Below are positions 1 to 10,234 of a stretch of 17,963 nt of DNA, one piece after another. The position numbers and the translations under genes are program-made. Source of the stretch: Carex sylvatica (lineage: Eukaryota; Streptophyta; Magnoliopsida; Poales; Cyperaceae); the NCBI GenBank assembly GCA_964058845.1, contig CAXKVR010000569.1, positions 1 through 17,963 of the forward strand. The letters are read 5' to 3'. Numbering within the stretch: position 1 is the first letter of the stretch; every line of letters begins with the position of its first letter. Below the pieces are notes generated by a model. That model worked only from the letters and a program-made list of their open reading frames with translations, searched no databases and had not been told where the DNA came from.

Positions 1-1180
1 ACATGGCACATGCACAGTCAGCAGATGAGACAGCTTGACAAAGTAAAAGTAAAAGTAAAAGAAAAAGGAATATTATTAGCCAAAGAAAAACAAGATTAAT
101 AATATATATATATTCCACTCCACGTATGTGTGTACCGTTTCTTTCAATTAAATTTAATTGCTGTATGTTTAATTTTCCTCGGTTGCTTTTCAACTTGAGG
201 GTCAAAAGGCGTTGATGATACGATAACAATTGAATTCAATTCAATTCAATTAATACATCTGATCTGACGTTTGACAGTCCCATAATAATTAGGTCTTTGT
301 TAGATTTTGCGTTGTTTTTTCGGAAGTAGGTGTTCTTAAGCTATTTGGTCATGAGTATTTTATTAATTTTATAATTATCATAATAGCTTCAAATTATAAA
401 TTCATATTGTTCAAATCAATTTACTTTACAAGTAAATTTACATACAAAGTTTTTAAAATTTAAAATTTTATTTAGAATAAAACTAAATTGTAAAAATATG
501 TTCAAAAAATGTACTAGCACTAATTTATAAACCTTTATATTAAAATAATTTTAAAAAATTACATATAAATTCATCACAAGAATTATGTAGTATATATGGG
601 TTTCAAACTTTCAATAGTTTGAATTTGTGTTTGAAATGAAACCAATAAAATAAATATTGGAGTTAACTTATCAAACACTTTGAAGGATGACCTGAAGAAC
701 AGGACACCCTAGGTATATTAAAATTTGAGCAAATGGTTCGCGTGGCCTATGACATGGCCTATGACCTGGAATTGGAATGAATAGTGTTAGACGGAAGGAG
801 AATAGGAGATGCAGGATGCACCACAGGCCCACAGCACAGTAGAAGGAGTCGGTACAGCTCTGCTGTGATGGGGTCTGGGGACAGGACAACTTCTCTTCAA
901 TCCCACCCACACCACATGTTGGCTTGGCTTGGCTTGGCTTGGCTTGGCTTGGCGCTATCTAATCATAACCCTTCATTCCATGCTAGGCTGCCGATCGAAT
1001 GCCGATATTGCATTTTACTTTGGCGGGCGCTAAGCGCTATTGTACGTTTTCAATATTTTATTTCAACGAACACAAACATTAATTAATAAATACATTTCAA
1101 AACTAGCTAGCTACCTACCTTGTATATATATTCTGTCAAAGTTCCCTAGCTAGCTAGATCTGTAGTCTAGTCTGTACGTA
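1..1180. other. AT-rich intergenic DNA, no gene seen
   Basis: No reading frame has a recognisable domain or plausible codon use. There is a short AATTC-type repeat around 227-250, the TTGGC repeat at 919-953, and several AGCTAGCT-type palindromic words near 1104-1156. No RNA gene was recognised. Confidence 0.6.
919..953. repeat. (TTGGC)7 pentanucleotide repeat
   Basis: Seven perfect copies of TTGGC in tandem (35 bp). An open frame through it reads as a LAWLG repeat, but nothing else supports coding. Confidence 0.95.
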
Positions 1181-1182
1181 CG

Positions 1183-1204
1183 CTAATATATATATATATA
1201 TATA
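1183..1204. repeat. TA microsatellite at the left edge of the foldback cluster
   Basis: An uninterrupted TA run ends at about 1204 and is followed by a GA run (1205-1214). Similar short TA runs separate foldback elements 1 and 2 (1637-1649) and elements 2 and 3 (2080-2096). Confidence 0.85.
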
Positions 1205-1208
1205 GAGA

Positions 1209-1635
1209 GAGAGATTAGCTACTATGCTTATATAAGCATATCTCTACATATATTTATAACTCATTTTTATATTTTCAATATCTAAATAGTCGATCTAAAC
1301 CGTTAGATGTGATCTCTATATTGAAATGTGTTTGAAAACCAAATTTTACATTTTTCTGAATTTTTTTACTATTTATTAAGCCACTTTGAAAATCGCTGAT
1401 CCAACGGTGGCTTAACAAAACAGTAAAATCATAAGCCACCGTTGGATCAGAGATTTTCAAATTGGCTTAATAAATAGTAAAAAAATTCAAAAAAATATAA
1501 AATTTGGTCTCCAAGCACATTTCAATATAAAGATCACATCTAACGGTTCAGAACGACCATTTGAACATTGGAAACACAAAAATGGGTTATAAGCATATGT
1601 GGAGATATGCTTATATAAGTATAGTAGCCAACCTC
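1209..1635. mobile_element. Foldback element 1 (long inverted-repeat MITE)
   Basis: Two arms of about 200 bp are reverse complements of each other around a centre near 1408-1440. For example, ATCCAACGGTGGCTTA at the centre-left mirrors TAAGCCACCGTTGGAT. The outer parts carry the 18-bp perfect palindrome TATGCTTATATAAGCATA at 1223-1240, and a one-mismatch copy at the right end. The right terminus reads GTAGCCAACCTC; the left is a worn version (GATTAGCTAC). A TA repeat and a GA run precede it, and a TA repeat follows. No open reading frame has coding features. Confidence 0.8.
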
Positions 1636-1649
1636 TATATATATATATA

Positions 1650-2079
1650 GGAGGTTGGCTACTATGCTTATATAAGCATATCCTCACATATGCTTATAAC
1701 TCATTTTTATGTTTTTAATGTCCAAATGGTCGATCTGAACCGTTCATCTTGTTCTCCATATTAATATGTGCTTGGAGACCAAATTTTACATTTTTCTGAT
1801 TTTTTTTACTATTTATTAAGCCACTTTAAAAATTATTAATCCAACGGTGGTTGCTGATTTTACTATTTTGTGCAGCCACCGTTGGATCAGCGATTTTCAA
1901 AGTGGCTTAATAAATAGTAAAAAAAAAAATCAGAAAAATGTAAAATTTGGTTTTCAAGCACATTTCAATATAGATATCACATCTAACAGTTCAGATCAAC
2001 CATTTGGACATTGGAAACACAAAAATGAGTTATAAGCATATGTGGGGATATGCTTATATAAGCATAGTAGCCAACCTCC
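1650..2079. mobile_element. Foldback element 2 (best-preserved copy)
   Basis: This 430-bp foldback has exact 13-bp outer ends: GGAGGTTGGCTAC at 1650-1662 and its reverse complement at 2067-2079. Inside each end lies the palindrome TATGCTTATATAAGCATA, then long A/T-rich arms containing TACTATTTATTAAG and its complement. The centre is near 1840-1890, where CCAACGGTGG and CCACCGTTGG face each other. The arms are closely similar to those of element 1, and both flanks are TA repeats. Confidence 0.85.
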
Positions 2080-2090
2080 TATATATAGAT

Positions 2091-2520
2091 ATATAGTTGG
2101 GCTAAAATGAGCCATGGCTTATTTTACGTTGGCGAGCCATGACTCATTTAACCATTTTGAAAATTCAAACAACCGATCCGAATCGTTCATCTTGTTTTCC
2201 ATATTGAAATGTGCTTGGAGACCAAATTTTACATTTTTTTTGAATTGTTTTACTATTTATTAAGCATTTTTTAAAATTGCTGATCTGATGGTCCATAAAA
2301 TTTTACTGTTTTATACTTTTCACAGCAAAATAGCAATTTTCAAAAATGCTTAATAAATAGTAAAAAAATTTCAAAAAATGTAAAATTTTGTCTCCAAGCA
2401 CATTTTAATATAGAGATCACATCTAATGGTTCAGATCGGTCGTTTAGACTTTCAAAATGAAAATACGGCGTGGAGTACAAACGCTTGGTGAGCCATGGCT
2501 CACCCAAGTTCATCTCATAT
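2091..2520. mobile_element. Foldback element 3 (same arms, different ends)
   Basis: The inner arms match elements 1 and 2: ACTATTTATTAAG at the left, CTTAATAAATAGT at the right, and the TCTCCAAGCACATTT and ATCACATCTAA tracts. The outer ends are unrelated to theirs. They carry the palindrome AGCCATGGCT at both ends, and the right end is a 25-bp near-perfect palindrome at 2484-2508. Left and right ends still pair with each other. The outer limits are approximate; TA-rich DNA lies on both sides. Confidence 0.7.
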
Positions 2521-2992
2521 AGATATATGATAATTATGAAAAAACTATATATATATATGGTTTCCACAAAACGAATTAAGTCAATTCAAATACATATACC
2601 TTAATTAATTAGGCACATGTTTGTATATATTATATATATAGACGGGGAAATAAAACTACTGGAATCAGAATATATAACATGTTCATGTTCTTTCCAAGGA
2701 ATAACAACATATTTATTTCGGTATAGATCGATTGTGGTAAGTTTTAAAAAAATTCTCTCTTCAAAATATCAAACTTTTTCTTCGTATATAAAACTATTAA
2801 TGCAGTAACGTTTTTTTACATAGTAAAAAGAAACACTTTTTATATGTGCTGGATTAGAGTTTAGAAATGACATCAAATTAATTAATAAATTATGATTAGG
2901 TTGTTATTAATGTAACTATGAAAGTCAGTGCTCCCTCTACATAATCCACCGCATGACTGCCTTCGGGCTTTTCTGAAATAAAATAAAGGGCG

Positions 2993-4175
2993 AATTTCAT
3001 GTATACTTCAAAAAAAGATCTTCTTAATTATCTCCGCATCTCTATTCTCTATTTATCTCGACACTTAACTTCCATAACTATCTTGAGAATCATAAAAACT
3101 TCAAAAAAAAATTCTTCTAAAGTATTAATCTTTATACACGGAAGTATATATATCTAAGAAGGAAAATATTTGTAATTATAAGGTGAATAATTTTTACATA
3201 AATATTTGTCTTTTCAACCAAATTTCAAGCTATATGGGAGGACCATACACGTTTTTTTTTTTTTTGATAGTCAGCGAGCTAGCCCGCTGAGAAATTTTCA
3301 TTATATAAAAGAAGTATTACATTTCCACTACCATCGTCAAGTGACAAGGTTGTAGTTTCTAATTCAGAGAAATATTTACAAATATTTACTTAATTACCAT
3401 CCACTACTGTTACTTAGTGAAATAAGCTCTATAAATGCCTCCCCCCCCCTCCCTCACTATTTGGTTATAGGAACAGGGTCCAGTTGTGTACATCCATGGC
3501 TACCGCATTTATAAGCATGTACTCCACCATCCTTTGATCATACACGTTTTTAGATGTGGATTTTGTTCTTCATTCAATCTCGTCCATGATGACATACTTT
3601 TGAGCTCGTCGTCACACAAATATTTATACATATACTTGCAAGTACTATTTACATATGACACTGGCTGATATCTGAAAGTATTAATATCAAGTATTATAAG
3701 TATTTATATCTATGAACTGGAGTATTTATATTTATGTGGTCAATTATTTTTGTTAGAAAAATGTTAACGCATGAACAATTGGAGAAGGTTGATGCGGGGA
3801 TGCGAGGTCTCCACTACTTTATTTGATGAAGGTTAACGCGGGGACCATCGAGGATTGGAAAATGAATGGTCATATCAAGTTACGAATGTAAGTATTAATA
3901 TCTTATTTTACAAGTATTAATTTCTTATATTTTAGTATTTTTACTTATGAAGGTTAACGTATGACGAGTATGGCAACTGAAAAAGGGGACCATATAATTA
4001 ATGGGGACTATAGTATAATTTTTCTTTAATGGATGTGTGGGGATAAATTAGGAGATAGAGGTGTGGGAATGATTATAATTATTCTTTCCCTTAAGGGAGA
4101 TGTAGAGATAAATGAAGGATAGAGGTATGGAGATGACTATAATTATTATTAAAAAAAATCTTTAAAGTGTGTATT
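2993..4175. repeat. Diverged inverted-repeat block, possible eroded DNA element
   Basis: The left end (about 3005-3065, TTCTTAATTATCTCCGCATC and on) reads as a diverged reverse complement of the right end (about 4096-4165, GAGATAAATGAAGGATAGAG and on). The right side is itself duplicated: about 52 bp at 4031-4083 recur at 4096-4147. Inside are three copies of a GAAGGTTRAYGCGGGGA-like phrase (3784, 3827, 3950; the last is partial). No coding sequence. This fits an old non-autonomous element, but no target duplication was identified. Confidence 0.35.
3252..3310 (-). other. Poly(T) tract with hairpin, possible retroposon 3' end
   Basis: Fourteen T residues (3252-3265) are followed by GATAG and an imperfect hairpin (TCAGCG and CGCTGA around AGCTAGC). 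Read on the minus strand this is a unique tail ending in poly(A), the form left by LINE or SINE insertion. There is no family match I can defend. Confidence 0.2.
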
Positions 4176-4179
4176 TTTT

Positions 4180-4860
4180 CTTCTAAACTTCATAATATCA
4201 TATTTATTCATTTAAATTCTAAAAATACAAATTTATCTATTTTATTATCTTTTATATTAATAGTATTTTAAAATTTTAATTTTTTTAAAATACTTATTAT
4301 ATTCTTTATTGAAAAAATTGTGTAGCCTATAAAATAAAAATAGCATTATTCTAATTGGTCAACTGCCAAGGCAAATAGTCAATTTGTCTACATCTGATGT
4401 ATACACAATAACATTTAAGCACACATTTACGTATGCGTCAAAAGTACATAATTGAATAATTTTCTCTAAAAAACCAATCAATTAGAAGATTGATATTTTT
4501 CTTAAACATGCTATATATATTTTTAATTTATTTAAAAAAATAAAATGTGTACTAAAAAATTAATTAACGAGTCTTGATAGAAAAGGCAATAGAATGAATA
4601 ATATTGTGAGTTGTTTAAATTTAGAAGGATAAATATGAAATTATAAAATTTAGAGAAAGAAACACATAATTTTTTAAGTTTTTGAAGGGTAGATAAAAAA
4701 ATCTGCCAATGTCGGTGCCAAACTGCCAATTATGTCTCTATTTTTTAGGAATATTTGTTAGGATATTCTGTAAAGTTACTCTCTGTAGTTTGTTGTGTGG
4801 TGGGTAGTTAGTGGGAAGGGGATCTGGGTCCTGGGAGACGCGTCACGGAACTTGGTGGGG
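4180..4860. other. AT-rich intergenic DNA, no gene seen
   Basis: A very AT-rich stretch with runs of A and T and no reading frame of substance. The open frame on the minus strand at 4532-4729 is low-complexity Phe/Leu and has no homology I recognise. Confidence 0.5.
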
Positions 4861-4870
4861 GCTTTTAATT

Positions 4871-5067
4871 GAATCCCATCCTCTCCGCTATTGCAGAAGA
4901 TCATCCTCACTTTACGGTTTCAGATTAAATCTCAACCGGTTTGAGATTCGGATCACAATAGGAACAGTATTCTTGGGCTTTCAGATTCGTGCCAAGTTAA
5001 AAAGAACGGTTCAGATCTAGTAATTGTAAAAGATTCCCTTATCAGGTATTGGAGAGGATGTCAATTC
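4871..5067. mobile_element. Short inverted-repeat element (MITE-like), intergenic copy
   Basis: This 197-bp element is the sister of the one in intron 2 of the PDI gene and lies in the same orientation. The ends are inverted: GAAT...CATCCTCTCC at the left and GGAGAGGATGTCAATTC at the right. It is flanked by a perfect 9-bp direct repeat, CTTTTAATT at 4862-4870 and 5068-5076, which is a clear target site duplication. Size, inverted ends and the 9-bp duplication suggest a Mutator-derived MITE. It encodes no protein. Confidence 0.8.
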
Positions 5068-5560
5068 CTTTTAATTTGTACATTCCAAAAAAGAAAAAAA
5101 AAATGTTCTGTAATTCAGTCGCCTTTTTTTGTTGATTGAAACTATTCAACAAAATGAATTATGCATGTCTAAATTTGTTGAAATATATTTCAGGTGGCAA
5201 TTTTTAATTTTTTTTTTCGAGTTAGCTTTCCATGCATGAGACATATTATGAACGTGGATATTTTCCATGATTTGCAAAATTTTGAAATAAATATGTTGCT
5301 GATGGACATAATTAAAAACATATGTATATTGTGTTCGTTTTTTTGTTTTAAATTACAGTTGTTGTCATTTTATTAAATCATGTGAATGAAGTATTAAGTG
5401 CATATGAATATTTTTTCCATTTGGGAATAGTATGTTTATTAAAAAAAAAATTTATTGTTGACATTATTTGTTATTTTCAATATTCATCAAATTATAAAAC
5501 AATAGTACATGAATTTATTTCTATATAGTATTGATATAATTATTTTTAATTTAAGTGTAT

Positions 5561-5612
5561 GGAAAACTCTCTTTTTTTTTTTAAGAAGAAGAAATAAGAG
5601 AGTGAGTTTTCC
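5561..5612. repeat. Hairpin-forming inverted repeat
   Basis: GGAAAACTCTCTT at the left faces AAGAGAGTGAGTTTTCC at the right across a T-rich/A-rich middle. The stem is broken only by a four-base bulge. It could be a tiny foldback remnant or a terminator-like fold; no associated gene is seen. Confidence 0.45.
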
Positions 5613-5749
5613 GGATTCCATTTATGGACACTAGAGGTGTCAAAGTAATGTGTGGGAATTTTTTAAAAACAAAAACATTATTTTTATTGCTTTATGGTTG
5701 TTCTGAATATTTAGCTTCAAAATACTAATCATGCATGTTGGTTTTATAT

Positions 5750-7552
5750 ATTGATGAGTATTTTGTGTATACGAAATTGTGCTTGATCTATACTATTTTT
5801 GTCTTTAAATTTATTACTTTCAATACTCAAAGAAATGTTTGTTGTAAGCGCACAACCTATCAATGTAGTACTTAGGGTGTTGAACCACAGAGAGTATGGT
5901 AGACACTTAGCTTAGACTTTATCAATTAATTTCAGAAAATAAGATAAAGTAAAGTAAAATTGGAGGGGTTTTGTTCTAACAATCTTAAATTTGAGTTCAA
6001 TATCCAGAAGAAAGGAGTTTTAAACAATAAATGAAAAAAAAGAAAAAAAAAGTTTGGTTTGCTTTCAAGTTGAGAAGATCTAGCGATATTCAGTCTATAA
6101 TCCCTTGCTAATTCTATACATTCGGTATTTGTTTAAATTCATGTATGATTTGATAATGTTTCTAACCTAATATGTCATTAAGGATCACTTTCGTGGATTA
6201 ACAACGTGGCTAAGTAATTCGAACTTCATGGTTAGGTCCTTTACCCTAGCTTCCTAGACCATAAGCTCTTGTTAGTCTCTCATCTCCTCGAATATCGGTA
6301 CTTCATGATTAAGTCCTTCATACCAATATCTGACTCAATTTGAGATGTCTTAATTAGGGGTTGACTTCACAATTACGTCCTTTACCAAATTTCTAATCTT
6401 AATTTCTATAGTTCCGGCTTAGATTACAAATTGATTAGATCCTAATTCAAACCTCAGGTATTTGCATTCATAATTTGATACTCTCCTATCCCATCCTAGC
6501 AATATTGGTTCTTTCGAATCCAACACGGAACTTGTCCAATTCAAGTACTAAACTATGCAACTAATACAAATGATAAATCATAGAAATTAACAATCAAATC
6601 CTATAAAACAATCATAATAAAAATAAATAACTGAATAAGATAAAATTAAACAAGTTCATGCATTGACCTAAACTCCTAGAGAGAGATCTACTCTCTCTCG
6701 GAGAGATCCATTATAAAGTTTGACAAAAGTAAGAAGAAATAAAATAAAGAAATGATTACACCCTTTATCGAATCAAGAACCTCAATCTTGCTTGGACCTT
6801 CTTCTCCTCCCTAGAAAAGCTTCCGAAACTCCGAGAATTGCTGCATATTTATCACTGTTTTTTATGGAAATGAACATGCACCAAGGGGTGAAGAGAGAGA
6901 TGACAGTGGATGTCCTTGAATGGGAATTAACCCCCCCCCTTTTATAGCAAAAGACCATACCCAATCAAGAGGCATAATTGTGGGGTTAGTGGGTGTTGTC
7001 TTTGGATTGTTTTCCAGATTGCCATGTCCAAGTTTGACTGTAAAAATGCGTCCCTGGTGCGCTTAAAATAAAAACCATATTGAAAACGTGTAATTCTGAT
7101 TGTCTGCAGGTTCAGTGCGTCCGCACTGATGGTGAATGCGGATGGATGACCCGTACAAACTCCAACTTTTCTTTTTTAACTTTCTGAAATTTTTTGCGAA
7201 TTTCTATGAGTGTGTCCGCACTAGCTTTGAATTATGAAGAATCTGAATCTTTCAAAAATTGGCTAAGTATTGAGTGTGTCTGCACTGGCCTTGAGTGTGG
7301 ACGCATTACGCTTGGACTTTTTCTTCTGTAGGGCTGTGATGGTGAAAATTTGGCTAAGTGCTGAGTGCGTCCACACTGGGACCTTTTTTCTTCATTTTTC
7401 GTCTTTTTCCTACATTCTAAAGCAAAATAAACGTAGTAACTTGATTCTAGGTGTATTCTAATCACTTTTTATTCAAAATACATAATATTTGATGTTGTTT
7501 TATGCTAAAATCTAGAACGAATGTGTATATAATTTATACTTATCATATATTT
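5750..7552 (+). mobile_element. Non-coding transposon-like block A
   Basis: About 1.8 kb without any reading frame over 80 codons. It has a composition unlike the flanking AT-rich DNA. The possible ends are loosely inverted: TGATGAGTAT near 5751 and ATACTTATCA near 7538-7547. The 5' part (5845-5940) contains GCGCACAACC and GAACCACAGAGAGT, phrases that resemble non-coding parts of plant retroelements as I remember them. The 3' part has four copies of a GTGCGTCCGCAC-like word. Class and exact borders are not established. Confidence 0.35.
7111..7380. repeat. Four interspersed copies of a GAGTGYGTCYRCACTGG-like motif
   Basis: Copies lie near 7113, 7208, 7271 and 7361, with spacings of roughly 60-95 bp. 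The core GTGCGTCCGCAC is close to a palindrome. Between copies the sequence is T-rich and unique. The two overlapping open frames here arise from the repeat and are not genes. Confidence 0.7.
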
Positions 7553-9400
7553 TCAAAAGCTCCGGACAAAGATAGCAAGCTAATACGACCAAATTAATAG
7601 TTTAGTTTTATTAAGTGTCACGAGTGCCACACCAACGGCTATGCAACACAGTATAAAAAATTAATAAGACCGAATCATTGATTCGGTGACATTGACCTCT
7701 CCCCACCAATGATCTGTGTGAAATATTGAAAAGAAACGAGAGGAGAGGATCCGCATATATTGTAGTCTTTATTGGAATCAAATTAATCAATCATTCAGAC
7801 ATATCAATAGCTTTAAAAAAAATTATAACGAATACATGTTGCCAGGAGCGGAATTAGACTTTTAAGCTATGGAGATCAAATACAAATTGAGAGTCAATCA
7901 TATAAATTTGTTTATACTTAATGGGGGAGTATTTTATCCTAAAATATATAAAAAATCATATAAAATTCAAAAAAATTAAAAATTAATAGGATCAAATACT
8001 CAATTGACCACATTCATCATACATAGCTCCGCACCTGTGCATGTTGCAACTTACATAAATTACTACAACTCCAGTAAAATAAAATCACATACGTAAAATA
8101 GGGAAAAAAAATTGTTTCTGATAATTAATTTTTTCTATTTCTTAAAATGAAAAATTGCAGCAGGAGTGCCTAAAAAATCTGTCGGCAATGAACACGTGGA
8201 TAGTTAAGTTAGCACGTTCTGGATGGTTAACACGTGGAAATATTGGAGGCTGTTATCTGAGACTCGGCCCCACGTTGCAGCCTTTTGGTTTATTCCTTGG
8301 ATGAGCTGGAAATTATTGAATTTATTATTTTTGGATAAATTTAAATTGCTATATGTTTATCTTAAACTAAATCAGTTTAAAAAGAATCTGAATTTTCAGT
8401 TTTCACTATATAAAAGGAAGAGGCCAATAGGTCGGAACATATATGTAATTGAATTTGGTTGAATTGTCTAATTTACAATTGGCGGCAACGATTTGATTAT
8501 TATTATTTTTTATAAATGCATTGCTCATGAAACAAAAATAATAATTTAGATTTCTGACTCGCTGAAATTTCAAATTAAAATATTAATACGTATAAGAACA
8601 CGTGGCATCTTTTCTTCCTTTAGTTTTCTTTTTTGCTATTTTCTTAGTCATACTTACATTTTGTTAACAATAAAAATCGTAAAAAGGATCGGATAGGATC
8701 ACCATCGATCTCCTGGACCAAATTTTGAATCATTAATTCATGTAAAATTAAAAATGAGATATAGTTATAGTTTTAGTTATGTTTTTTCTATTTTTTAAAA
8801 TAAAACTATCAATTAAATATTTAAGTTATTTTTATTTCTATAAATTAAACTTCGAATGTAAACTAGTAGTAGTACTGTAGTAGATTAATTAATTGAAAGA
8901 TTTTATTATAAGCATGACACGTCTAAATTAACATGACACGTCTAAATTAATTGAGGAGAGGAGAGGACATAGACAACTCAAACCCTCTTTTCAAAATTCA
9001 TTACCATAATTATAATTAATTAGACCATTTAATTAAGTTTCTCAATCTTTGCTCTTTGGTTATAAATATTAAATTGTCGATAATAATTAATTACATTTCT
9101 AATTACATCAATCGCCATATACGACCGACCAATTTATATTATAAAAATATATTTTTAATTTTAGTATTTCAATTTTGTTAACATTAATTGCGGTCATCGA
9201 ATAACATTCATTTTAATAAACTTTATAATAAATTTAGTTAAAGTTGGAGACATTCTTTCCTTTATTTTCGTTCTATATATTTCAAAATAATCAAGCTATC
9301 AACTAGATTAGGCACAGAAATTAGAATTGAACCAAGCCGGGCAGCTCCCCTGTATTACGGGATTTTTTTTATAAGCCATAATTTTTAAAAAATATTAGGA
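7553..9400. other. AT-rich intergenic DNA with three G-boxes, no gene seen
   Basis: No coding frame is supported; the 79-codon frame at 8223-8462 is compositionally AT-driven and matches no family I know. Palindromic CACGTG occurs at 8193-8198, 8231-8236 and 8599-8604, each followed by G (ACGTGG). A 19-bp unit is tandemly doubled at 8913-8950. No TATA-to-ORF arrangement follows the G-boxes. Confidence 0.5.
8913..8950. repeat. 19-bp perfect tandem duplication
   Basis: CATGACACGTCTAAATTAA occurs twice head to tail (8913-8931 and 8932-8950). It contains ACACGT, an ABRE-like half. It looks like a slippage duplication. Confidence 0.9.
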
Positions 9401-9450
9401 ACAAACGTGATTTTTTTTTTTTTTTTTTTTTTGTAAAAACCATAAGTACT

Positions 9451-9916
9451 GAATAGACTATTTGGTACGTGCCATTTAAATCCAAGGGGTACCGAATAGC
9501 CTATTCAGTATCTCCCATGCATTTTTTTGTTACTAACGGTGTGGCCTTTCGTAGAATAATATTGTACTGATTAGGCTTTCTATTCATTTTTTTTTTATTA
9601 TTAAGTTTTCGTTGCCATATTTTTTTTGTTAAAAAAGTTTATAATTTGAATGAAGAAGTTTATGGACTTGTTCAGATGAAAAGAGAAATGAGGAATGAAG
9701 AAGAAATAAGAGAAGAGGAGAGAGAGAGAGAGCCACGGTTCAAAAATTAGAGTAAAATGTTTGTAACCGAATTGCTCTTTGGTATAAAAGGAATATGGAT
9801 TTTCTATGGCAAATTTGGGTTGGAACTGAATAGCTTATTCGTTACATGGGGATATGGATCTTCTGTGCCTACTGCCAAATAAAAAGGTAAAATTAGAAGT
9901 ACCGAATAGTCTATTG
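9451..9916. repeat. Four copies of a GAATAG-N-CTATTC palindromic motif
   Basis: Copies are at 9451-9463 (GAATAGACTATTT), 9494-9506 (GAATAGCCTATTC), 9828-9840 (GAATAGCTTATTC) and 9904-9916 (GAATAGTCTATTG). The first two also face each other as an extended inverted repeat (ACTGAATAG...TTTGGTAC and GTACCGAATAG...TTCAGT). Confidence 0.75.
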
Positions 9917-10206
9917 AACAAGTCATATTTGTGACTAAATTACATAGGGTTTTTGCTTATGTGTTGTCTTGTTTTCTCATCTTTATGTTTAGTTAATTAG
10001 TGCATTTGCTTACTATTGTTCGGATTTATATTTTGATGCAGGAACCATATTTTGTAGTTTTTTACATCATATGGAGCAAGAATCAGATCGATCGAAAAAG
10101 TACAACATCGGTTCTAAGGCTCTGTTACAGGCCTTATGATTCCATATGGACCCAAGCCCATTACGGACCAGGAGATAGTCAAATCCAGCAACGACACTAT
10201 ATAGGT

Positions 10207-10234
10207 ATGGTTTGTATGAACCCATACAGACCAT
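10207..10234. repeat. Short hairpin
   Basis: ATGGTTTGTATG and CATACAGACCAT form 12-bp arms with one mismatch around a 4-nt loop (AACC). It lies inside transposon-like block B; no function is assigned. Confidence 0.6.

Noticed and set aside
919..953. CRISPR-like array or other spaced repeat system
   Set aside because: The units are directly adjacent with no spacers; no region of the window shows regular repeat-spacer structure, and the DNA is plant nuclear.
784..1086. 100-codon frame on the + strand
   Set aside because: It runs through the TTGGC repeat, has no recognisable domain and overlaps a frame on the other strand; most likely chance.
1847..2035. Similar short frames at 1275-1460, 1487-1687, 1847-2035 and 2340-2567
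   Set aside because: All lie in the arms of the foldback elements; their mutual protein similarity simply reflects the repeated DNA.
7232..7465. Frames of 77 and 63 codons on opposite strands
   Set aside because: Both are created by the repeated GTGCGTCC-like words; no protein family is recognisable.
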